Assembly (NCBI GenBank): GCA_023434855.1
Contig: JAEYSJ010000306.1
Span: forward strand, 1-21,856
DNA from: Bacillota bacterium
Lineage (GTDB): Bacteria > Bacillota_C > Negativicutes > JAEYSJ01
Reading direction: 5' to 3'
DNA length: 21,856 bases
Shown here: positions 15,734 through 21,856 of the stretch, piece after piece
Layout of the letters: every line of letters starts with the position of its first letter
Position numbering within the stretch: the first letter of the stretch is position 1
Program-made: the position numbers and the translations under genes
Notes under the pieces: model-generated
The model's input: the letters and a program-made list of their open reading frames with translations, nothing else
What the model was told of the DNA's origin: nothing
The model's database searches: none

Positions 15734-15762
15734 TTGCGACAAACGATACTGCTTCCGATAAT
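15734..15762 (+). promoter_or_regulatory. possible promoter for the VOC/GNAT gene
   Basis: TTGCGA (15734-15739) and GATAAT (15757-15762) are separated by 17 bp and end 29 bp before the start. Four and five of six bases fit the sigma-A consensus. Confidence 0.4.
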
Positions 15763-15791
15763 AAGAGATAGGCGAATGGAGGAAAGTGTTC

Positions 15792-16799
15792 ATGAAAGTG
15801 ATTCAAACATTAGTCCGGTTTTATGTAGAAAACTTAGACAGTGCTTTGTTTTTTTATGAAAAACTGCTTGGTATTAAAGCTTGTCTAAGGTTCCAGGTGC
15901 CTGGAGCGGGGATTGAACAGGTGCAGGTTGGCGATATTCTACTGATTGCCGGCTCGGATAAAGCGTTAAAACCTTATAAGGATATACGGGCTACTCTGCT
16001 GGTGGACTCAATTGATGATTTTAAAGCCTTTGTACAGGAAAACGGCAGTAAAATTATCAGCGGTCCCCAGTCGGTTTCCGACGGCAGAAATATGATGACT
16101 GTTCAGCATCCGGATGGTACTGTAGTGGAATATGTGGAGCATTTTGCCACAAGCGGCAGGAAAAATAATTTTTGCTGTAGTATCAGTAATTATGATCCCA
16201 AAATTTTACCCCAGCCTGTTTTAAATTTACCGGATGCGGATATGCCTTTTAAAGGTATTAACGTCCATCTATCCCGGGGGGATAGTGATCAGTTCATTTT
16301 TATGGAGTTTGCTCAGGATGCTGATTTACCAGAACATGCACATGCCAGTCAGTGTAAAAAAGTAGTTGAAAATAAAGTCTATCTGATAAGCATCAGGGAG
16401 ATGAATATTGCGGATTATGATGATGTAATAAACCTATGGAAAAATACAGAGGGTATGGGACTAAGTGAAGCTGATTCCCGGGAAAATATTGGGAAATATT
16501 TGGATAGGAATCCAGGTTTTAGTTTTGTGGCTCAGGCAGGGGAAGAAATTGTCGGCGCAGTCTTATGTGGTTACGATGGCCGACGCGGGTTCTTGCATCA
16601 CCTTGCTGTGAGGACTGACTACCGGCGGCAGGGATTGGGCCGGCAGATGACAAACTGTTGTCTGGCCAAGCTTAGTAAAGAGGGAATAACCAAATGCCAT
16701 TTGTTTATTTTTAAAGATAACCGGGCCGGACTGGAATTCTGGATTGGTGGCGGTTGGGTGAAGCGGGAAGATGTGCAAATTATTTCAAAAAATATATAA
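15792..16799 (+). CDS. VOC (glyoxalase-like) / cupin-like / GNAT acetyltransferase fusion
   Basis: A 335-aa multidomain protein. ATG 15792 is chosen with GGAGGA eight bases upstream; GTG 15786 is too close. Residues 1-118 are a vicinal-oxygen-chelate domain (LVRFYVENLDSALFFYEKLL, then MTVQHPDGTVVEYVEH). Residues about 150-187 look like the first half of a cupin (MPFKGINVHLSRGDSDQFIF, MEFAQDADLPEHAHASQ), with metal-type histidines in EHAHAS. Residues 198-335 are a GNAT acyltransferase: ISIREMNIADYDDVINLW, then the acetyl-CoA loop RRQGLGRQM (278-286), KCHLFIFKDN and LEFWIGGGW. The GNAT part resembles the YpeA group. The cupin stops just after the HAH motif, as if a deletion joined it to the GNAT domain. 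Substrates are unknown. A single-gene unit with a hairpin behind it. Confidence 0.75.
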   Translation: MKVIQTLVRFYVENLDSALFFYEKLLGIKACLRFQVPGAGIEQVQVGDILLIAGSDKALKPYKDIRATLLVDSIDDFKAFVQENGSKIISGPQSVSDGRNMMTVQHPDGTVVEYVEHFATSGRKNNFCCSISNYDPKILPQPVLNLPDADMPFKGINVHLSRGDSDQFIFMEFAQDADLPEHAHASQCKKVVENKVYLISIREMNIADYDDVINLWKNTEGMGLSEADSRENIGKYLDRNPGFSFVAQAGEEIVGAVLCGYDGRRGFLHHLAVRTDYRRQGLGRQMTNCCLAKLSKEGITKCHLFIFKDNRAGLEFWIGGGWVKREDVQIISKNI

Positions 16800-16811
16800 C
16801 AGGACAGAAAT

Positions 16812-16851
16812 TGGCAATCTTAATGCTATATGGATAGTATTAAGATTGCCA
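16812..16851. terminator. long hairpin behind the VOC/GNAT gene
   Basis: An 18-bp stem (16812-16829 with 16834-16851, one G-U pair) with loop ATGG begins 12 bases after the stop. No T-run follows in either direction, so it is an atypical terminator or an RNA-stabilising hairpin. Confidence 0.5.
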
Positions 16852-16928
16852 GATTCAAAGAAATTGTGAATTTATCAAGTTAGAGTGGGTTTCAAACGTA
16901 CTGAGCAGTCTAAGCAGGAGGTACTTAT

Positions 16929-17453
16929 ATGAATCATGTTGAAATAGGACAGTTATATGAGCCAGGTAAAACAAGCTGGCAGGAGGAAATGATCTATAGC
17001 TTTGATGTATGCGGCCATTCTTTGTTGTTGGTGTTGCCGGAACTGGACGAGACAAAGCTTGAAATTATCCGCTCAGGTGAGGCAGAGTTTGCTTTTTATG
17101 AAGACGGACCGGCAATTTTCTTCTTATTCAGGTTTGGCAAAGTGATATCCTGGACAGATGCTGTTTACTCTTGGCATTTAGTTCAGCGTGAGCTCCGGGG
17201 GGTGCCCGATGAATCAACGGTTGGCGGTGCTGCCCTGAAGGTATTGATAGTAGACGCTGGTACAGGCATTTTACAGGCTGTAAGAGAGATAAAAATGGAC
17301 GCCGAGTTTACCCGGTTATTGCATGCGGCGATTATTAAGCAGGCAGACGGCAGCTTTAACGGTCAGTCTTATGCAAAATATATCAATGGAGTATGGAACC
17401 AATATACTGCGGAAGATATGCTGGAAATGGCTAATGCCCGCTTCAAGGCATAG
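16929..17453 (+). CDS. conserved-looking cytoplasmic protein of unknown function
   Basis: A 174-aa protein starting at ATG, with AGGAGGT about seven bases upstream. There is no signal peptide or TM segment. The sequence opens with VEIGQLYEPGKTSWQEEMIY. Beta-rich stretches follow (HSLLLVLPELDETKLEIIRS, GEAEFAFYEDGPAIFFLFRF, GKVISWTDAVYSWHLVQREL). The C-terminal helices are MDAEFTRLLHAAIIKQADGS and TAEDMLEMANARFKA. I do not recognise a family. The layout, with an aromatic-rich beta half and a helical tail, suggests a phage- or plasmid-type accessory protein or a small immunity-like fold, but nothing supports a function. It stands alone between a hairpin and a strong terminator. Confidence 0.7.
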   Translation: MNHVEIGQLYEPGKTSWQEEMIYSFDVCGHSLLLVLPELDETKLEIIRSGEAEFAFYEDGPAIFFLFRFGKVISWTDAVYSWHLVQRELRGVPDESTVGGAALKVLIVDAGTGILQAVREIKMDAEFTRLLHAAIIKQADGSFNGQSYAKYINGVWNQYTAEDMLEMANARFKA

Positions 17454-17456
17454 AAA

Positions 17457-17503
17457 ATAGAGAGGCCACAGAGAATCGCGTAGATTCGCTGTGGCCTCTC
17501 TAT
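17457..17503 (+). terminator. strong rho-independent terminator
   Basis: A 14-bp outer stem (17457-17470 with 17490-17503) extends inward through one mismatch to GAATC/GATTC. TTATTGT follows. The near-symmetric T-poor flank could also allow use from the other side. Confidence 0.8.
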
Positions 17504-17562
17504 TTATTGTACAGAATTAATTAGTATATTTACTATTGCTTTTTAGAAAAATAAGAAAGAAT

Positions 17563-17576
17563 CGAAGCTGGCTTCG
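17563..17576. promoter_or_regulatory. small palindrome upstream of the RidA cluster
   Basis: CGAAGC TG GCTTCG is a perfect 6-bp inverted repeat in the 130-base leader of the following cluster, 57 bases before the first start codon. It could be an operator or a short hairpin. No clear promoter was identified. Confidence 0.25.
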
Positions 17577-17633
17577 TTTGCTGCAGGTATTTTCCTGGTG
17601 GTGCGGATGAATGAGCATAAAGGAGGAACATAT

Positions 17634-18056
17634 ATGGCTGACCCTTATGCCCGCAATATGTTTGGCAATACCAATCCCTATTATGCCAAGCGTCCTGTGA
17701 CCGGCAAACTGGCGGTAGTGTTAGACGGTATTTATGATGATCGCGGTCTGACCTTAATAAAACCACCGTCGCGTGTGATAAAAACCGGAGAAATACATGA
17801 GTTGATAGTTACCGATGAAAACGTACGACCCGGGGCAACTGTGAACCGTATTGCTTATCTGGGTTTTTTCGAAATTACCAGCGGCGGGGTAATTGTAGCC
17901 GGGGATGAAATACATATTGGCAATACCGCAATCGGTAGAATAGCCGGATACGACGAGACGCATATGCCTAACCATTTAAATATTGTAATAAACGGTGCAA
18001 GGTTCCCGGGCCGGGAAATCGGCCTCGTACTGGAAGCAGATGTTGTGATTGGCTAG
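17634..18056 (+). CDS. small protein of unknown function, first gene of RidA/PLP/FAD cluster
   Basis: A 140-aa protein starting at ATG 17634, chosen because AAAGGAGG ends seven bases before it. A longer reading to 17598 has no ribosome site. No signal peptide or TM segment. The N-terminus is DPYARNMFGNTNPYYAKRPV, followed by what looks like an all-beta fold (GKLAVVLDGIYDDRGLTLIK, THMPNHLNIVINGARFPGRE and GLVLEADVVIG). Gly and Asp turns punctuate short hydrophobic strands (ELIVTDENV, GVIVAGDEIHIGN). I do not recognise the family with certainty. It lies 37 bases before the ridA-like start and is clearly co-transcribed, so a role in the same pathway, as an enzyme subunit or binding protein, is likely. 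Confidence 0.75.
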   Translation: MADPYARNMFGNTNPYYAKRPVTGKLAVVLDGIYDDRGLTLIKPPSRVIKTGEIHELIVTDENVRPGATVNRIAYLGFFEITSGGVIVAGDEIHIGNTAIGRIAGYDETHMPNHLNIVINGARFPGREIGLVLEADVVIG

Positions 18057-18093
18057 ATTTTATAACCTAAATGAAAAAAAAGGAGGAAGTGTC

Positions 18094-18552
18094 GTGAGTT
18101 TTGAGGCTAAGCTAAAAGAATTAGGCATCAATGTGCCGGAGCCGGCCAAGCCGGTGGCAGCTTATGTGCCTGCTGTCAAAGTTGGGGACTATGTATATAC
18201 TTCAGGACAAATTCCCTTTGTGGCGGGTGAATTAAAGTTCAAGGGGAAAGTTGGCAAAGATATTACTTTGGAACAAGGCTATGAAGCCGCCAAAGTATGC
18301 GCCATTAATTGTCTGGCAGCTGTTAAAAGTGTGACAGGCTCTTTGGACAATGTTGAGAAGATTGTCAAAGTTGTTGGATTTGTTAACAGTGCGACCGGAT
18401 TTGTCGATCAGCCCAAAGTAATTAACGGCGCATCGGAACTAATTGGCTCAATTTTTGAAAAAGCGGGTGAGCATGCCCGTTCAGCTGTAGGTGTGGCCGA
18501 ACTGCCGATAAACGCCGCCGTAGAAGTGGAACTAATTGTTAAAGTTAAATAA
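18094..18552 (+). CDS. RidA/YjgF/UK114-family imine deaminase
   Basis: A 152-aa Rid-superfamily protein. GTG 18094 is chosen because AAGGAGG lies seven bases upstream; the frame continues left without a ribosome site. Rid proteins hydrolyse reactive enamine/imine intermediates released by PLP- or flavin-dependent enzymes. Family marks are YVPAVKVGDYVYTSGQIPFV, the Arg129 of HARSAVGVAELP (position equivalent to the catalytic carboxylate-binding Arg), and NAAVEVELIVKVK at the end. The chain is about 25 residues longer than classical RidA; the N-terminal SFEAKLKELGINVPEPAKPV belongs to the longer subgroup. It stands 26 bases before a PLP enzyme and two genes before an FAD oxidoreductase, exactly the enzyme types that generate Rid substrates. 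Confidence 0.9.
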   Translation: MSFEAKLKELGINVPEPAKPVAAYVPAVKVGDYVYTSGQIPFVAGELKFKGKVGKDITLEQGYEAAKVCAINCLAAVKSVTGSLDNVEKIVKVVGFVNSATGFVDQPKVINGASELIGSIFEKAGEHARSAVGVAELPINAAVEVELIVKVK

Positions 18553-18578
18553 ATCCAGGAATTAGGAGGATACTCAAT

Positions 18579-20051
18579 ATGGCTAAATTTAAACATAAGT
18601 TTCAAATGTATCGTCATTTGCAAACAAATCTTGCTAATATTTATGCTGATGCCCGTAAAGCTGGGGAAGAAATTGGCATCCCCAAAGAATTAAAGGGCAA
18701 GTTTGGCTTGACTGGTGCTATTTCCGGTTGCCCGGCTCCTTTGCGGGATGACATTATGCATGCCGGTGAAGCGGGAGCCAAAGAAGTTATTCCTTTAGCC
18801 AAACTGGTTGATGAAATTCGCGAATTGGTTAAAGAAGTGTATGGCGATGAGTTTGATGCCGCGCCTACTTCCACCTGCGAAGCAGGGTTATGGGTTACCT
18901 TTGATTCGTTGTTCAGTCCACCATTGTTAGGCCGGGGGGACAACTACCGTTCCCGCTATATTGCGCCATATGAGAAGCATATGCATCATCAGGGATCGTA
19001 CGGACGGCCTTTCCCGCCGCGGTTTAAAGATATTTATGCCGACAGGGGTACTACTGCCGGTGAATTGGGGTTTTATGGAAAGCGGCAGAACAATCTTGAT
19101 ACTGTTATTGTGCCGCTGGCCGGCGCCCGTTATGACGTCCATGGCATCAAATATCACCCGGTGCCGCTGTTGACTGGTGTGGATCCTGATGAGTCTATGG
19201 AAATTTTAGGGCAGCATGCCGACATTCATGCTCCTTTCCTGGCCGGTATTACCAGTCTGGGCTATGAAACACCCGGCTACGGCTATGCTGTAAAAGATGA
19301 AAATGGCACACCTGTATTGCAAAAATATTTGGCAGATTTAGCCCATGCCTATGATTTGCCCTATGTTATTGACAATGCCTGGGGTCTGCCCTTTGTTGGC
19401 TGTAATCCAATAAATACAGGAGCCGACGTAATCATCTATAGTATGGATAAGGCTACCGGTGCGGCTACCAGCGGTCTGATTATCGGCCGTGAGGAATATA
19501 TGGTTCCCATCCGGCGGGCTTTGGGTATGCATGGTGACCGTTATGGTACTACCGCCTCCTATGGCAAAGCAGCATATGTTACTTTTGATGCCGGCAAGGA
19601 AGCCTTGTTAACGCAAATTCAGGCCCTCAAAGTGTTGAAAGACCAGCCAAACGTATTGACTAAACCGGTTGATGATCTGGAGAGGATTGTTAAGGAAGAG
19701 TTTGGCAAGATAAATTTGCCTGCCCGGTTGAAAGAGGGCATTCTTATTTCAAAATCCTATAACTCTACGGCAGTGGAAGTAAATTATGAAAAAACATGGC
19801 AGGAAGGACAGATGGGTATTCCTATCTTTTCCATTGAGGATATGTACGCGGGAAGCAATATATTCCAGACAGGGATGGCTCAAATGGGTGTCATACCAAC
19901 CGTGGCTTATGACGGCAATATTTATATTTCACCTGGCCTTGGTACCTGTGACAGCAAAGGTCAGCTTGTGGAAGACGCCATGCGCTACGCAGTACGGGCC
20001 CAGGTTAAATTGATAGAAATTGTCTGCAGCTATGCGGGAATTATTGATTAA
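18579..20051 (+). CDS. PLP-dependent enzyme, fold type I, SelA-like
   Basis: A 490-aa enzyme starting at ATG, with TAGGAGGA about nine bases upstream. The PLP site is readable: Asp265 in PYVIDNAWG would contact the pyridine nitrogen, and Lys291 in ADVIIYSMDKATGAATSGLI would form the Schiff base. This SxDK..G...G pattern recalls SelA and related lyases/transferases. An extended N-terminus has GKFGLTGAISGCPAPLRDD and a cluster of Arg/His residues (RSRYIAPYEKHMHHQGSYGR). The C-terminal small domain contains EVNYEKTW and GNIYISPGLGTCDSKGQ. It is not a standard aminotransferase and I cannot name its reaction; beta-elimination or a lyase step on an amino acid would suit the neighbouring RidA. Overlap with neighbours is absent, but spacing is 26 and 94 bases. 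Confidence 0.85.
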   Translation: MAKFKHKFQMYRHLQTNLANIYADARKAGEEIGIPKELKGKFGLTGAISGCPAPLRDDIMHAGEAGAKEVIPLAKLVDEIRELVKEVYGDEFDAAPTSTCEAGLWVTFDSLFSPPLLGRGDNYRSRYIAPYEKHMHHQGSYGRPFPPRFKDIYADRGTTAGELGFYGKRQNNLDTVIVPLAGARYDVHGIKYHPVPLLTGVDPDESMEILGQHADIHAPFLAGITSLGYETPGYGYAVKDENGTPVLQKYLADLAHAYDLPYVIDNAWGLPFVGCNPINTGADVIIYSMDKATGAATSGLIIGREEYMVPIRRALGMHGDRYGTTASYGKAAYVTFDAGKEALLTQIQALKVLKDQPNVLTKPVDDLERIVKEEFGKINLPARLKEGILISKSYNSTAVEVNYEKTWQEGQMGIPIFSIEDMYAGSNIFQTGMAQMGVIPTVAYDGNIYISPGLGTCDSKGQLVEDAMRYAVRAQVKLIEIVCSYAGIID

Positions 20052-20145
20052 AACCGGTAAACGGATTTTAACGGTGCTACCTGATTTTCCCTACGTCGTT
20101 TTTGCCAGGGCACCTGTTTTAAAATTGCAGAGAAGGAGAGTTAGC

Positions 20146-21429
20146 ATGGCTACAATTGTTGTTGTCGGCGGCGGCTGGGCCGGCTGTTCGGCTGCCGTGG
20201 CCGCCAAAAAGGCCGGTGTAGATACTGTTGTGGTACTTGAACGTACCGACATGCTTTTAGGTACAGGCCTTGTTGGTGGTATTATGAGAAACAATGGACG
20301 GTTTACAGCTACTGAAGAGGCTTATGCTCTAGGTGCCGGCGAGATATTCGATGCGGTAGAAGAATCGGCGCGGCACAGAAATATTGAATTTCCCGGACAT
20401 AAGCATGTTACCTTATATGATGTGGCAAAAATTGAACCAGCCATTCGCAAGGTGCTGGATAGATTTGGGATTGAATACCAACTAACGGCAAGAGTACGGG
20501 ACATCACCGTAGAGGGCCAAAAAATCAAATCGGTAATTACTGACAATGATGATGAGATATATGGTGATGTGTTTGTTGAAACTACCGGTACCGCAGGTCC
20601 TCAGGGCAATTGCAGCAAATACGGTAACGGTTGTGCCATGTGCGTTTACCGGTGCCCAACCTTTGGGCCGCGCATCAGTATTGCCAGCCGGGCCGGAGTA
20701 GCAGAAAAAACCGGTAAAAAGGGCGATGGGTCGCTGGGTGCTATGAGTGGCTCATGCAAATTGCTTAAAGAATCACTTAGCGAAGCTATTCAACAGGAAC
20801 TTAACACTAAAGGAGTAGCAGTTATTCCCATTCCGGAAAATTTACGCAAAGCGGAATCGCTGTCTATAAAGGCCTGCCAGCAGTATGCTTTGAAAGAGTT
20901 CGCGGAAAACGTCATTCTCCTGGATACCGGCCATGCCAAACTCATGTCACCCTATTATCCATTGGAAAAACTGCGGCGAATTCCCGGTTTTGAAAATGCC
21001 AGATTTGAAGATCCTTATTCCGGCGGTATCGGCAATTCAATGCGTTATTTTAACCTTTCACCCCGGGACAATGCACTTAAAGTACAAGGTGTGGACAATC
21101 TGTTCTGCGGCGGAGAAAAAGCGGGACTGCTGGTAGGGCATACAGAGGCAATCGTAACAGGTACACTGGCCGGGCATAATGCCGCCCGTTATGTATATGG
21201 CAAGGAACTTCTGGTTTTACCGGAAAGCCTGGCCATAGGTGATGCTATCGCCCATGTCAATGAGGAAATGAAAACCGAAAAAGGCATGGCTTTAAAATAT
21301 ACCTTCTCCGGTGCCCAATATTTTGTGCGCATGCAAGAAAAAGGCTTATATACAACTGATGTGCAAGCTATTAGAGACCGAGTTGCAAAAGCCGGGTTGT
21401 CCGGTATATTTGCCGAGCCGGTGGTCTAA
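20146..21429 (+). CDS. FAD-dependent oxidoreductase with four-cysteine motif
   Basis: A 427-aa flavoprotein; ATG 20146 with GAAGGAGAG upstream. A reading back to 20020 overlaps the preceding gene and lacks a ribosome site. The N-terminus ATIVVVGGGWAGCSAAVAAK is a Rossmann dinucleotide fold (GGGWAG, residues 8-13) followed by the acidic ribose-binding end (VVVLERTD). Residues 156-170 carry Cys156, Cys163, Cys166 and Cys170 (C-x6-C-x2-C-x3-C, within NCSKYGNGCAMCVYRCP), suitable for an Fe-S cluster or redox disulfides. A second FAD contact is NLFCGGEKAGLLVGHTEAIV near the C-terminus, similar in style to GidA/TrmFO and FAD_oxidored proteins. It presumably oxidises the product or substrate of the PLP enzyme, but the reaction is unknown. 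The next gene starts 39 bases later. Confidence 0.88.
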   Translation: MATIVVVGGGWAGCSAAVAAKKAGVDTVVVLERTDMLLGTGLVGGIMRNNGRFTATEEAYALGAGEIFDAVEESARHRNIEFPGHKHVTLYDVAKIEPAIRKVLDRFGIEYQLTARVRDITVEGQKIKSVITDNDDEIYGDVFVETTGTAGPQGNCSKYGNGCAMCVYRCPTFGPRISIASRAGVAEKTGKKGDGSLGAMSGSCKLLKESLSEAIQQELNTKGVAVIPIPENLRKAESLSIKACQQYALKEFAENVILLDTGHAKLMSPYYPLEKLRRIPGFENARFEDPYSGGIGNSMRYFNLSPRDNALKVQGVDNLFCGGEKAGLLVGHTEAIVTGTLAGHNAARYVYGKELLVLPESLAIGDAIAHVNEEMKTEKGMALKYTFSGAQYFVRMQEKGLYTTDVQAIRDRVAKAGLSGIFAEPVV

Positions 21430-21468
21430 CGGGAAAGAAATTTTACCGGCAGGTAAAGGAGGGTAATT

Positions 21469-21856
21469 ATGCAAGTTGCAACATTGTCGTTGGCAGACTG
21501 GGTATTCATGCTGTTTGTTCTTATCACATTAGGCTGTCTGGCTACCCGTAGGGATGCTCTTTTGCCTACTTCACTGGGATTACTGGTGGTAGGTACAATT
21601 CTAAAAGGAAACCTGCTAGGGGGACTGCAGGTGGCTTTTAATGCCATCATGGCCTCGACAACCGACTTGCTCAATATTATTATTGTTATCGCCCTGGTTG
21701 TTATGATGACCAAAACTATGGAGGATATGGGATCAGACAAGCTTATGGTTGCACCCATCCGCGGGCTGTTGGCCAACCCCAGTATTTCTTATTGGGTGGT
21801 TGGTATTTCCATGTTGATTTTATCCTGGTTTATCTGGCCCACCCCCGCGGTAGCTT
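21469..21856 (+). CDS. membrane transporter, N-terminal part (runs off window)
   Basis: ATG 21469 follows AAAGGAGGG by six bases; 129 codons are visible with no stop. Hydrophobic segments are at about residues 8-25 (LADWVFMLFVLITLGCLA), 30-50 (LLPTSLGLLVVGTILKGNLL), 58-82 (AIMASTTDLLNIIIVIALVV) and 105 onwards (ISYWVVGISMLILSWFIWPT). This is the start of a polytopic transporter. The sequence brings to mind ion-coupled organic-acid or amino-acid carriers of the GntP/CitM/NhaC type, but too little is present to decide. As the last visible gene of the RidA/PLP/FAD cluster, it probably imports the pathway substrate. Confidence 0.75.
   Translation, partial: MQVATLSLADWVFMLFVLITLGCLATRRDALLPTSLGLLVVGTILKGNLLGGLQVAFNAIMASTTDLLNIIIVIALVVMMTKTMEDMGSDKLMVAPIRGLLANPSISYWVVGISMLILSWFIWPTPAVA

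Noticed and set aside
17568..17590. Sigma-54-like TGGC...TGC sequence before the RidA cluster
   Set aside because: The spacing between GG and GC is one base too short and the -24 element is weak.

Overview
The window looks like the chromosome of a spore-forming, double-membraned Firmicute of the Negativicutes (Sporomusa/Pelosinus-like). The evidence is strong AGGAGG ribosome binding sites throughout, a PdaB-type sporulation deacetylase with a sigma-E-like promoter, and outer-membrane-type genes (an OmpH/Skp-like periplasmic chaperone and a CdiA/FhaB-type exoprotein). The genus is inferred, not proven.

Left core (1-1956): the end of groES and a complete groEL.

Accessory island (about 1957-12226): an A+T-rich block of about 10.3 kb lies between two copies of a perfect 22-bp direct repeat. 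One copy is the last codons and stop of groEL (1935-1956). The other (12227-12248) sits directly before what looks like the original groESL terminator (12285-12312). A decayed tyrosine recombinase gene lies just inside the left copy and reads towards it. This is the layout of an integrated element using the 3' end of groEL as its attachment site. The repeat restores the GroEL C-terminus, and a U-tailed hairpin from the element now sits behind groEL. The cargo is mostly debris and orphans: two small exported proteins, a primase-like N-terminal fragment, two nearly identical REP-associated tyrosine transposase (RAYT) elements, a 5'-truncated CdiA-like exoprotein whose nuclease-type toxin tail is cut off by one amber codon, an intact Imm7-like immunity gene, a second decayed toxin/immunity cassette, an OmpH/Skp-like gene and the tail of another flanking a TPR protein, a zinc-ribbon protein and a PC4/YdbC-like protein.

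Right core (12249-21856): a two-TM protein of unknown function, a PdaB-like polysaccharide deacetylase, guaA with its own promoter and terminator, a VOC/cupin-like/GNAT multidomain protein, and an unknown 174-aa protein. A tight co-directional cluster then runs off the end: a 140-aa protein, a RidA-family deaminase, a SelA-like PLP enzyme, an FAD oxidoreductase with a four-cysteine motif, and the start of a membrane transporter. The cluster looks like an uncharacterised uptake and oxidation/deamination pathway for an amino-acid-like compound.

The most notable observations are the groEL-anchored island, the toxin/immunity cassette debris beside RAYT elements, and the RidA/PLP/FAD cluster. No tRNA, rRNA or CRISPR array was found.
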